A DNA stretch of 64,000 bases from Verrucomicrobia subdivision 3 bacterium UBA693. Lineage in GTDB: Bacteria > Verrucomicrobiota > Verrucomicrobiia > Limisphaerales > UBA8199. The stretch's first letter is position 1; each line of letters starts with the position of its first letter. The stretch spans positions 124,001 through 188,000 of the forward strand of contig DBMR01000069.1 of the NCBI GenBank assembly GCA_002298785.1, in the 5' to 3' direction. The notes below the pieces were generated by a model that saw only the letters and a list, made by a program, of their open reading frames with translations, was not told where the DNA came from and searched no databases. Below, piece after piece: positions 8,601 to 16,668 of this stretch. A program made the position numbers and the translations under genes.

Positions 8601-9869
8601 ATGGCCAACACGATATTAGTCGGCGCCCAATGGGGCGACGAAGGCAAAGGGAAGATCATTGACGTCCTCACCGAGCGGGCGGATGTGGTGGTGCGCTCGC
8701 AGGGCGGCAATAACGCCGGGCATACCGTTTTCATCAAGGGACAGAAGTATGTGCTGCACCTGGTTCCTTCCGGCATTTTGCGCAAGCGTAAAGTCTGCGT
8801 GATCGGGAACGGAGTGGTCGTGGATCCGGTGAGCCTGGTGGAGGAAATCAAAGGGTTGCGGAAATTGGGAGTGCACATCGACGGCAACCTTTTCCTGAGT
8901 GAAACCGCCCATCTGGTGTTTCCTTACCATCGCGAGTTGGATGCCCAGCGCGAAACGCTTAAAGGCAAGCATAAGATCGGCACCACTAAGCGCGGCATCG
9001 GGCCCGCTTACGGAGATAAGGCTGCCCGGACCGGTATGCGCGTTATCGATCTGATTCAGCCCGAGCGGTTCAAAGCGCGCCTGCAGGAGAAGATCAAAGA
9101 AAACAACGAGATCCTCAAAGCGTTTGGGGCCAAACCACTCTCCTTCAGCCGAGTCCATGAGGAATACCGCACTGCCGGAGACTACCTGAAGCCATTTGTC
9201 ACGAATACGGTTACCCTGTTGCATAAGGCCCTCCGCCGTGGTGACAATATTCTCCTGGAAGGCGCCCAGGGCACTTTTCTGGACATCGACCACGGCACTT
9301 ATCCGTTTGTAACCTCGAGCAATACCACCGCGGGCGGAGCCTGCACCGGCTCGGGCATCCCGCCGCATCGCGTGGATCGAGTGGTCGGTGTCATGAAGGC
9401 TTATACCACCCGGGTAGGTGAGGGGCCGTTACCGACTGAAAACGCGGAGATCGCCGACATGCTGCATGCCATGGGGCGCGAGTTTGGCGCCACCACGGGA
9501 CGTGCCCGGCGCTGTGGGTGGTTCGATTCCGTCGCCACGCGTCATGCGTGTATGGTCAACGGTATCGACGATCTGGCCATCACCAATATTGACGGCCTGG
9601 ACACCCTGGACACGATCAAGGTCTGTGTCGGCTACCGGCAGGGCGGGCGCACTTACGACTTTGTGCCTAACGACATCGAGGTCCTCAGCGCTTGCGAGCC
9701 CGTTTACGCCGAATTCCCGGGATGGCACACGCCTACGGACAAGGCGCGCAAATGGAAGGACCTGCCAGTGCGGGCCCGAAACTATCTCAAAGCATTGGCC
9801 GAACTGACCGCCGCGAATCTGGCCATTGCCTCTGTCGGACCAGGCCGCGAGCAGACCATCTTTGTTTAG
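8601..9869 (+). CDS. purA: Adenylosuccinate synthetase
   Basis: Catalyses IMP + Asp + GTP to adenylosuccinate in AMP synthesis; cytoplasmic. The 422-residue protein carries the N-terminal GAQWGDEGKGKIID motif with the catalytic Asp, the GNNAGHTV His motif, the GIGPAYGDKAARTGMR IMP-binding region, the TTGRARRCGWFD loop and the C-terminal VGPGREQTIFV. The ATG at 8601 is chosen because it gives MANTILVGAQWGDEGKG, the canonical start; a 15-residue upstream extension is out of family. Length is normal. Confidence 0.97.
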   Translation: MANTILVGAQWGDEGKGKIIDVLTERADVVVRSQGGNNAGHTVFIKGQKYVLHLVPSGILRKRKVCVIGNGVVVDPVSLVEEIKGLRKLGVHIDGNLFLSETAHLVFPYHRELDAQRETLKGKHKIGTTKRGIGPAYGDKAARTGMRVIDLIQPERFKARLQEKIKENNEILKAFGAKPLSFSRVHEEYRTAGDYLKPFVTNTVTLLHKALRRGDNILLEGAQGTFLDIDHGTYPFVTSSNTTAGGACTGSGIPPHRVDRVVGVMKAYTTRVGEGPLPTENAEIADMLHAMGREFGATTGRARRCGWFDSVATRHACMVNGIDDLAITNIDGLDTLDTIKVCVGYRQGGRTYDFVPNDIEVLSACEPVYAEFPGWHTPTDKARKWKDLPVRARNYLKALAELTAANLAIASVGPGREQTIFV

Positions 9870-9944
9870 GTTTCCAGCCCGGCTTTAATATCAATCCTGG
9901 CGCGCTGGTGATCGGGATTGGCGGTGGCGCGACCCTTTACCATT

Positions 9945-10682
9945 GTGAGCACAGCTACGGTTCATCTGAGTCCCGAAGCGAAGGCTATTTTGCCGCGGCA
10001 CGTGGCCATTATCATGGATGGCAACGGCCGCTGGGCCAAAGAGCGCAGCCTGCCGCGCATTGAAGGGCACCGGGCCGGGGCGGAGTCCGCTCGGACCATT
10101 ATCCGAGCTGCGGGCGAGTTGGGCATCAAGTACCTGACGCTCTACGCTTTCTCGGTCGAAAATTGGAATCGGCCCAAGGATGAGGTCGATGCCCTGATGA
10201 AGTACCTCATCCATTACCTGAAAACCGAAACCCCGGAGCTGAACAAGAACAACGTGCGGTTGGAGGTGATTGGGCAGATTTACCGGCTGCCGGAAAACGT
10301 TCAGGAGCACCTGCGGAAATCCATCGCCACTTTGTCGCGGAACAATGGGTTGACCCTGATCATGGCGTTGAGCTATGGCGGTCGCACCGAAATCGTGGAA
10401 GCGGTGCGCAAGATTGCGGAGCAAGCCAAAGCCGGCCAACTGGATCCCGGCGATATCACCGAGCAAGTCTTCGCGCAGCATCTTTATACCCGCAATTTTC
10501 CCGATCCCGATCTCCTGATCCGCACCAGCGGCGAAATGCGGGTCAGCAATTTCATGTTGTGGCAGATTTCTTATGCGGAATTCGTAATCACCCCGACCCT
10601 CTGGCCGGATTTCCGCAAGCCACAATTCTGCGCAGCGCTCGAGGAATACGCGCGGCGCCATCGACGGTTCGGCGGGCTTTGA
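9945..10682 (+). CDS. uppS: Isoprenyl (undecaprenyl) diphosphate synthase
   Basis: cis-Prenyltransferase that builds the undecaprenyl carrier for cell-wall synthesis. Family motifs: HVAIIMDGNGRWAKE with the catalytic Asp, EGHRAGAESAR, LYAFSVENWNRP, and the C-terminal DLLIRTSGEMRVSNFMLWQ with SYAEF. I prefer the GTG at 9945, which places the catalytic Asp about 25 residues in, as in E. coli UppS; a TTG at 9918 would add nine residues. Neither start has a strong Shine-Dalgarno. cdsA follows 52 bp downstream, so peptidoglycan-carrier and phospholipid genes are grouped. Confidence 0.95.
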   Translation: MSTATVHLSPEAKAILPRHVAIIMDGNGRWAKERSLPRIEGHRAGAESARTIIRAAGELGIKYLTLYAFSVENWNRPKDEVDALMKYLIHYLKTETPELNKNNVRLEVIGQIYRLPENVQEHLRKSIATLSRNNGLTLIMALSYGGRTEIVEAVRKIAEQAKAGQLDPGDITEQVFAQHLYTRNFPDPDLLIRTSGEMRVSNFMLWQISYAEFVITPTLWPDFRKPQFCAALEEYARRHRRFGGL

Positions 10683-10734
10683 AGAACCCTGTCGTGCTTG
10701 AATCCGCGTCCTGGAATTATTAGCTTGGGGCCGC

Positions 10735-11652
10735 ATGTCTGACCCAACGGTTCCATCGCCGCCGCCGTCCCCTTCTAAAACGGTGATCTTTTTCCGGCGC
10801 CTGGCAAGTTCCTTGGTGCTATGGACGGTCGTCCTGGCCTCGCTGTTCTCAGGCGTGCCGGCGCTTTCGAACGCGGTATTTCTGCTGATCATCCTGGTGC
10901 TGGCGGTGACCGGCTTGATGGAATTTTATGGCCTGGTGGAGCAGCGGGGACTGGTTTGTTTCAAAATGTGGGGGTTGCTGGGCGGTTTCCTCCTCATGCT
11001 CGGCACTTTTTTGAATCTGACCGGGCGGCTGGGCACTTCCGGTTCTCCAGCGCGCGTCAACGACTTTGAAACCAGCTTCCTGATCCTCTTCGTCCTCGGC
11101 TTGTGTTTGCGCCAGTTTTTTGCCCGCAGCAACACCGCCGGCATCCTGGCCATCTCGACCACACTATTCGGACTGATGTACGTGCCGTACCTGCTCAATT
11201 TCATTCAAAAAATCCATTATTTCCAGGGTATTGAGGGTCGGTTTTACCTGTTGTATTTCATCTTGATCACCAAGTTTAGCGACATGGGCGCCTATGCGGT
11301 CGGCTCGCTGATCGGGCGCCACAAGATGATTCCGCGCATCAGTCCCGGCAAAACCTGGGAGGGCTTTTTCGGGGCAATCGCCGTGGCCACCGGGGCCAGC
11401 CTGGCATTCACCGCATTGCTGGGCGACCATCTTCACGGCATGACCTACCTCCACGCTACGGTGCTGGGCATCCTGCTGTGCATTTGCTCGGTGGTGGGGG
11501 ACCTCATCGAGTCCATTTTTAAACGCGAGGCTGGGGTGAAAGATTCCGGGCGCTTCTTTCCCGGCATCGGGGGAATCCTCGACTTGCTGGACAGTTTGCT
11601 GTTTAATGCTCCCATCATGTATTTGTACCTCCGCCATATTCTGACGCGGTGA
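10735..11652 (+). CDS. cdsA: Phosphatidate cytidylyltransferase
   Basis: Makes CDP-diacylglycerol from phosphatidate and CTP in the inner membrane. The 305-residue protein has about eight hydrophobic segments and the C-terminal CdsA region SPGKTWEGFFGA then SIFKREAGVKDSGRFFPGIG. The KDSG part of the signature is intact, but two usually conserved positions differ: the HGG triplet reads IGG and the following DR reads DL (GIGGILDLLDS). The adjacent Asp residues remain. It lies between uppS and dxr, the same order found in many bacteria. Confidence 0.93.
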   Translation: MSDPTVPSPPPSPSKTVIFFRRLASSLVLWTVVLASLFSGVPALSNAVFLLIILVLAVTGLMEFYGLVEQRGLVCFKMWGLLGGFLLMLGTFLNLTGRLGTSGSPARVNDFETSFLILFVLGLCLRQFFARSNTAGILAISTTLFGLMYVPYLLNFIQKIHYFQGIEGRFYLLYFILITKFSDMGAYAVGSLIGRHKMIPRISPGKTWEGFFGAIAVATGASLAFTALLGDHLHGMTYLHATVLGILLCICSVVGDLIESIFKREAGVKDSGRFFPGIGGILDLLDSLLFNAPIMYLYLRHILTR

Positions 11653-11697
11653 CCGGCGGCAGGCCGGCTGCGGGCGGGGTATCGGCTCCCTGATTTC

Positions 11698-12849
11698 ATG
11701 AAAAACGTAGTATTGCTTGGCAGCACCGGATCAATTGGCACCAGCACCATCAAGGTGGCCGAGGATTTGCCGGATCAGGTCCGACTGATCGGTTTGGCTG
11801 CCGGGAACAACGTGGAGCGGTTGATCGAACAAACCCGCAAGCACCAACCATCCGTAATTTCGATCAACGATCCGGAAAAGGCCGCCCAGTTGGCCGCAGT
11901 GTTAGGCAGCCAGCCCAAAGTGCTCTCCGGCTCGGCCGGCCTGCTGGAACTGGCGACGATGCCGGAGGCGGACATCGTGCTAATCGCGATCGTCGGCACG
12001 GCTGGGTTGCAGCCGGCGCTGGCGGCCATTCGTGCCGGCAAAGACATCGCCATCGCCTCGAAGGAAATCCTCGTTATGGCCGGTGAAACGGTCATGAGTG
12101 AAGCCCGTAAATACGGGGTGCGCGTCCTGGCGGTGGACAGCGAGCATTCCGCCATTTTCCAATGCCTGGACGGCAAGCCGTCTTCGTCGGTCCGGCGGTT
12201 GTGGTTGACGGCATCCGGCGGGCCGTTCCGCACTACGCCCAAAAGCGAATTTGCGAGCATCACCGTCGAACGGGCTTTGAAACATCCGTCGTGGGTCATG
12301 GGCCGCAAGATTACCATTGATTCCGCCACGCTGTTTAACAAGGGCCTGGAGATGATCGAGGCGCGGTGGTTATTTGATGTCGAGATGGCCCGTGTGGCCG
12401 TGACCGTGCATCCCCAGAGCATCGTCCATTCGATGGTGGAATTCGTGGATGGATCTCTCCTGGCCCAGTTGTCCACTCCGGACATGTGCCTGCCCATTCA
12501 ATACGCTCTGACTTATCCCGAACGCGTTCCCAGCCAGCGGGTGCAAACCGATCTGGCCCGATTGGGAAATCTCACCTTTGAAGAACCGGATCCGGAGCGG
12601 TTCCCGGCATTGAAACTTGCCCGCCAGGCCGGGGAGGAAGGCGGCACTCTGCCGGCCGTGCTCAACGCCGCCAATGAAGTGGCGGTGGATGCATTCATTG
12701 GCCGAAAGATCGACTTTCCGGGCATCTCCGAATTGGTGACTCATGTAATGGGGCGCCATGAGAATGTGCGCCAGCCCACCCTGGACCAGATTCTGCAGGC
12801 GGACGCCTGGGCGCGAGCCACGGCCAGCGCCGCAGTCGCCCCGCGTTGA
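11698..12849 (+). CDS. dxr: 1-deoxy-D-xylulose 5-phosphate reductoisomerase
   Basis: Second enzyme of the MEP isoprenoid pathway, NADPH-dependent, cytoplasmic. The 383-residue sequence has the N-terminal LLGSTGSIGTSTIKV dinucleotide motif, the metal/substrate motifs AVDSEHSAIFQCL and LTASGGPFR, and HPSWVMGRKITIDSATLFNK, then VHPQSIVHSMVEF. All catalytic acidic residues (the D-S-E triad and the later E in GLEMIEA) are in place. Length is a little below the usual 390-400. It is followed by xseB and dxs. Confidence 0.97.
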   Translation: MKNVVLLGSTGSIGTSTIKVAEDLPDQVRLIGLAAGNNVERLIEQTRKHQPSVISINDPEKAAQLAAVLGSQPKVLSGSAGLLELATMPEADIVLIAIVGTAGLQPALAAIRAGKDIAIASKEILVMAGETVMSEARKYGVRVLAVDSEHSAIFQCLDGKPSSSVRRLWLTASGGPFRTTPKSEFASITVERALKHPSWVMGRKITIDSATLFNKGLEMIEARWLFDVEMARVAVTVHPQSIVHSMVEFVDGSLLAQLSTPDMCLPIQYALTYPERVPSQRVQTDLARLGNLTFEEPDPERFPALKLARQAGEEGGTLPAVLNAANEVAVDAFIGRKIDFPGISELVTHVMGRHENVRQPTLDQILQADAWARATASAAVAPR

Positions 12850-12899
12850 TGGGGCAGTCCATGCTGGACGAGGGGGGCGATTTGCCTTAACCTGCCGCT

Positions 12900-13178
12900 G
12901 TGTCGACCGCTCCAAAGAACCCTGGGCAAACTGCGGCTAAAGAAACGCCGGTGCGATTTGAAGAGGCGTTGAAGAAACTTGAGTCCATTGTCACAACAAT
13001 GGAATCGTCGGAAATGCCTTTAGATACGCTACTTGCCAAATATGAAGAAGGCACGCAATTGGCCCGGGTTTGCCAGTCTAAATTGGCGGAAGCTGAGCTA
13101 AAGATTCAGCGTTTGGAGCAATCGTCAACCGGCGAATTGAAGTTGGAAAGGATATCGCCGGAGGTTTCAGCGGATTAA
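12900..13178 (+). CDS. xseB: Exodeoxyribonuclease VII small subunit
   Basis: Small subunit of exonuclease VII, 92 residues with a GTG start. The core VRFEEALKKLESIVTTMES and LDTLLAKYEEGTQLARVCQS is the diagnostic XseB helical hairpin, with the MPLD turn between. The N-terminal 15 residues are a polar extension. The large subunit XseA is not in the window. The stop is two bases before dxs; in E. coli xseB also sits upstream of dxs, but with ispA in between, which is missing here. Confidence 0.92.
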   Translation: MSTAPKNPGQTAAKETPVRFEEALKKLESIVTTMESSEMPLDTLLAKYEEGTQLARVCQSKLAEAELKIQRLEQSSTGELKLERISPEVSAD

Positions 13179-13180
13179 AT

Positions 13181-15163
13181 ATGAATCGTTACCTCGATAT
13201 GGTGGGTCAACCGGGTCAGGTCAAAAAACTGACGCCGGAACAGATGCAAGTGCTGGCGCAGGAGATTCGGCATGAGCTGATCACCAAACTCGCTAAAAAC
13301 GGCGGCCACCTGGGCCCCAATCTGGGTGTGGTGGAATTGAGCATCGCGTTGCACGCGGTCTTTAGCACTCCCAAGGACAAGTTCATTTGGGACGTCAGCC
13401 ATCAATGCTACGTGCACAAGTTGTTGACCGGTCGGCGCGACCGGTTCGAGACCATTCGCAGCACCGGGGGCATCAGCGGTTTTGCGTTACGCAGTGAGAG
13501 CGAGCACGATTGTTACGGTGCGGCGCACGCCGGCACCGCCTTGTCTGCGGCCCTGGGGATTTGTGCCGGACGCGACCAAAAGGGCGGCAACGAGCACGTC
13601 GTAGCCATCTTCGGAGATGCGGCGCTGACCAACGGGATTTCTTTCGAGGCGCTCAATAACATCGCCCACACCACCAAACGGTTTATCGGGATCCTGAACG
13701 ATAACGAATGGAGCATTGCCAAGAACGTCGGCGCGATTTCGAATTACCTGAGCAAACTCATCACACATCCTTCGTACAACAAGCTGGCCCGGGACTTTGA
13801 GAAATTCCTGCGGCGCCTGCCCAAAGGTGAAATTGCTCTGAAACTGGCGCACAAGGCCGAGGAAGGCTTTAAGGGGGCTTTGACCGAAGTGGGTTTGGAA
13901 CCAGCGCAAACGCCAGCGGAAGCCGACGGCCGCGGCGGTTACGGTAGCAGCCTGATCTTCGAGGAGATGGGTATTCGCTATCTGGGTCCGATTGACGGCC
14001 ATGATCTTCCCTTGCTGATCAGCACTCTGGAGTTCGCCAAGACCTGCGATCACCCGATCGTTATCCACGTTTTGACCAGAAAAGGCAAAGGCTTCGAAGC
14101 GGCGCTTAACAACCCGGAGAAGTTCCATGGGCTCGGGCCCTACGATGTCGCCACGGGGGCGACGTTGCCGGTGCAGCCCGGCACCCCTCCGAATTGGCAG
14201 GACGTGTTTGGGCAAACGATGGTGAAGCTCTGTCAGAAAGACAACACCGTGGTGGGAATCACCGCCGCCATGCCCAGCGGCACCAGTCTGAAGATCCTGG
14301 AAAGGGCCATGCCCCATCGCTATTACGATGTCGGTATCGCCGAGGAGCACGCGGTATTGTTCGCCTGCGGCATGGCCACCATGGGATTCCATCCGGTCTG
14401 CGCCATCTACTCCACCTTCCTCCAGCGCGCTTACGATTGCATTGTGCACGACGCGGCGCTGCAGGATTTGCCCGTTATCTTTTGCATGGACCGCGCCGGG
14501 CTCTCCGCCCAGGACGGGCCCACGCACCACGGACTGTTCGATATCTCCTATTTGCGGCACGTGCCCAACGTCATTTTGATGGCGCCCAAAGACGAGGATG
14601 AGTTGGTGGACATGATGTTCACCGCGACGCATGAGCGGCATCCGGTCTGCATCCGCTACCCACGGGGTCCCGGCGAGGGTGTGACCATAAAGGATCAGCC
14701 GCGCATTCTGGAGATCGGCAAGGCCGAAGTGCTCCAGAGCTTTACCGGGAAAGGCGGACACAAGGTCGCGTTGTTTGGTTTGGGCAACCTCTGCGGGATG
14801 GCTCGCAAAGCGGCTGCTGACTTGGCGGCTGAAGGTTACGATGTGGCGGTCATCAACCCGCGTTTCGCCAAGCCGCTCGACACCGGCGTAACCGAGTTTT
14901 TTGCGCGCGCCGCGGATTTGATTGTAACCTTGGAAGACCACGCGATTGTCGGCGGCTACGGCAGCGCCGTTCTCGAATTGCTAAACGAAAAGCGCGTCTC
15001 GACCCCGGTGATCCACATCGGCTGGCCCGATCAGTTTATCGAGCACGCCTCCAGCGTGGATGATTTGCGCCGGAAATACGGCCTGACCGTCGAGCAGATC
15101 CTGACCCGGGTCCGCGCCGAATTTGCCGGGCACGCCTTGACTCACGAGTCGGCCGTTGCGTGA
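13181..15163 (+). CDS. dxs: 1-deoxy-D-xylulose-5-phosphate synthase
   Basis: Thiamine-diphosphate enzyme condensing pyruvate and glyceraldehyde 3-phosphate, the entry step of the MEP pathway. The 660-residue protein is slightly longer than typical (about 620-640). Motifs: GGHLGPNLGVVELSIALH, WDVSHQCYVHKLLTGR, then the ThDP motif as GDAALTNG to ILNDNEWSIAKNVG, the central YDVGIAEEHAVLFACGMA with the cofactor Glu, and the C-terminal transketolase domain. The ThDP motif has Ala in the third position where GDG is usual. It starts two bases after xseB. Confidence 0.96.
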   Translation: MNRYLDMVGQPGQVKKLTPEQMQVLAQEIRHELITKLAKNGGHLGPNLGVVELSIALHAVFSTPKDKFIWDVSHQCYVHKLLTGRRDRFETIRSTGGISGFALRSESEHDCYGAAHAGTALSAALGICAGRDQKGGNEHVVAIFGDAALTNGISFEALNNIAHTTKRFIGILNDNEWSIAKNVGAISNYLSKLITHPSYNKLARDFEKFLRRLPKGEIALKLAHKAEEGFKGALTEVGLEPAQTPAEADGRGGYGSSLIFEEMGIRYLGPIDGHDLPLLISTLEFAKTCDHPIVIHVLTRKGKGFEAALNNPEKFHGLGPYDVATGATLPVQPGTPPNWQDVFGQTMVKLCQKDNTVVGITAAMPSGTSLKILERAMPHRYYDVGIAEEHAVLFACGMATMGFHPVCAIYSTFLQRAYDCIVHDAALQDLPVIFCMDRAGLSAQDGPTHHGLFDISYLRHVPNVILMAPKDEDELVDMMFTATHERHPVCIRYPRGPGEGVTIKDQPRILEIGKAEVLQSFTGKGGHKVALFGLGNLCGMARKAAADLAAEGYDVAVINPRFAKPLDTGVTEFFARAADLIVTLEDHAIVGGYGSAVLELLNEKRVSTPVIHIGWPDQFIEHASSVDDLRRKYGLTVEQILTRVRAEFAGHALTHESAVA

Positions 15164-15213
15164 AAGCGCTGCAAGCGAGAACATCCTTTAAAATATAACC
15201 AGGTAAAACCACC

Positions 15214-16530
15214 ATGGCATACAAAGACATCACGCCTCCAGCAGGCGGTAAAATCACCATTCAAAGCGGGAAATTACAGGTTCCCGAGAATCCGATCCTG
15301 CCGTTCATCCGGGGCGATGGCACCGGTCCGGACATCTGGGCCGCCAGCCAGCGCGTATTTGATGCCGCGGTCGAAAAGGCTTATGGCGGCCAGCGCAAGG
15401 TGGCGTGGTTCGAAGTTTTCGCTGGGGAAGCCGCCAAGAATAAGTTCGATAATTGGCTGCCGGACGACACCGTCACCGCGTTCCAGGAATACCTGGTGGG
15501 TATCAAGGGGCCGCTCACCACGCCGGTCGGGGGCGGCATTCGCTCCCTGAATGTGGCTTTGCGCCAGATGCTCGATCTCTATGTTTGCCTGCGCCCCGTC
15601 CAGTATTTCCAGGGCGTACCTTCCCCGGTGAAACATCCGGAAAAGGTGAACATGGTTATTTTCCGCGAGAACACGGAGGACATCTACGCCGGGATTGAAT
15701 ACGCAGGCGGCACGCCGCAGGCTCAGGCGGTGCTCGATTTCCTTGCCCAAACTGCGCCGAAGGATTTCGCCAAGATCCGATTTGGCACTCAACCCAAAGC
15801 GGAAGAGTTTTGGCGTGCTGTGGGTGCACAGGGAATGAAGACCGACGTCCAGGTCGGCATTGGTATCAAGCCGGTCAGCTACTCCGGTACGGTCCGGTTG
15901 GTGCACAGCGCCATTGCCTATGCGATCAAGTGCGGACGCAAGAGCGTCACTCTGGTGCATAAGGGCAACATCATGAAGTACACCGAAGGCGCGTTCCGGG
16001 ATTGGGGTTACCAGGTGGCCCGGCAATTCTTCGGAGCGGTTGAAATTGACGGTGGCCCCTGGTGCCGTATTCCTGAAGGCAAACCCGGCGCCGGGATCGT
16101 CATTAAGGACGCGATCGCGGACATCACCCTGCAGCAGGTTCTGACTCGGCCGGAAGATTTCGATGTGATTGCCACGTTGAATCTCAACGGCGATTACCTG
16201 AGCGACGCGCTGGCGGCGCAAGTTGGTGGTATCGGCATCGCCCCGGGCGGCAATATCAATTATGTTTCCGGACACGCCATCTTTGAAGCCACGCACGGAA
16301 CCGCGCCCAAATACGCCAACCTGGACCGGGTCAATCCGGGCAGTGTGGTGCTTAGCGGTGAGATGATGTTCCGCTATCTGGGCTGGACCGAGGTCGCCGA
16401 TCTAATCCTCAAAGGACTGGATGGTGCCATCGCCTCCAAGCGCGTGACTTACGATTTCGCCCGGCTCATGCAGGGCGCCACCGAAATCAAGTGCTCACAA
16501 TTCGGCGAGAATATCATCGCCCATATGTAA
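15214..16530 (+). CDS. icd: NADP-dependent isocitrate dehydrogenase
   Basis: TCA-cycle enzyme converting isocitrate to 2-oxoglutarate, 438 residues, homodimeric type I (E. coli-like). Evidence: IPFIRGDGTGPDIW-like start (LPFIRGDGTGPDIW), the substrate Ser in GGIRSLNVALRQ, equivalent to the Ser that AceK phosphorylates in E. coli, FRENTEDIYAGIEY, and the signature NYVSGHAIFEATHGTAPKYA. The Ser is retained, so control by phosphorylation is possible, but no aceK is nearby. A perfect hairpin and T-run directly downstream end the transcript. Confidence 0.96.
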   Translation: MAYKDITPPAGGKITIQSGKLQVPENPILPFIRGDGTGPDIWAASQRVFDAAVEKAYGGQRKVAWFEVFAGEAAKNKFDNWLPDDTVTAFQEYLVGIKGPLTTPVGGGIRSLNVALRQMLDLYVCLRPVQYFQGVPSPVKHPEKVNMVIFRENTEDIYAGIEYAGGTPQAQAVLDFLAQTAPKDFAKIRFGTQPKAEEFWRAVGAQGMKTDVQVGIGIKPVSYSGTVRLVHSAIAYAIKCGRKSVTLVHKGNIMKYTEGAFRDWGYQVARQFFGAVEIDGGPWCRIPEGKPGAGIVIKDAIADITLQQVLTRPEDFDVIATLNLNGDYLSDALAAQVGGIGIAPGGNINYVSGHAIFEATHGTAPKYANLDRVNPGSVVLSGEMMFRYLGWTEVADLILKGLDGAIASKRVTYDFARLMQGATEIKCSQFGENIIAHM

Positions 16531-16559
16531 ATCCTCGCGCCGCGAGATCCCATTTCAAG

Positions 16560-16596
16560 CACGCACCAGCCTTTCTGACTGGTGCGTGTTTTTTTT
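16560..16596 (+). terminator. Intrinsic terminator after icd
   Basis: A perfect 10-bp stem (16560-16569 pairing with 16579-16588), a nine-base loop and a run of eight T (16589-16596), 30 bp after the icd stop. This is the cleanest rho-independent terminator in the window and ends the core gene block. Confidence 0.93.
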
Positions 16597-16668
16597 ATGG
16601 GCGTACGCGATTCCGCATCGGCATCCGACGCGGCTTTGACGAGGGCACAGGACGCCGGTGGGGGGCGG

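Noticed and set aside
13487..14941. 484-residue minus frame opposite dxs
   Set aside because: Composition is Gly/His/Arg-rich with no motif; it is a shadow of dxs.
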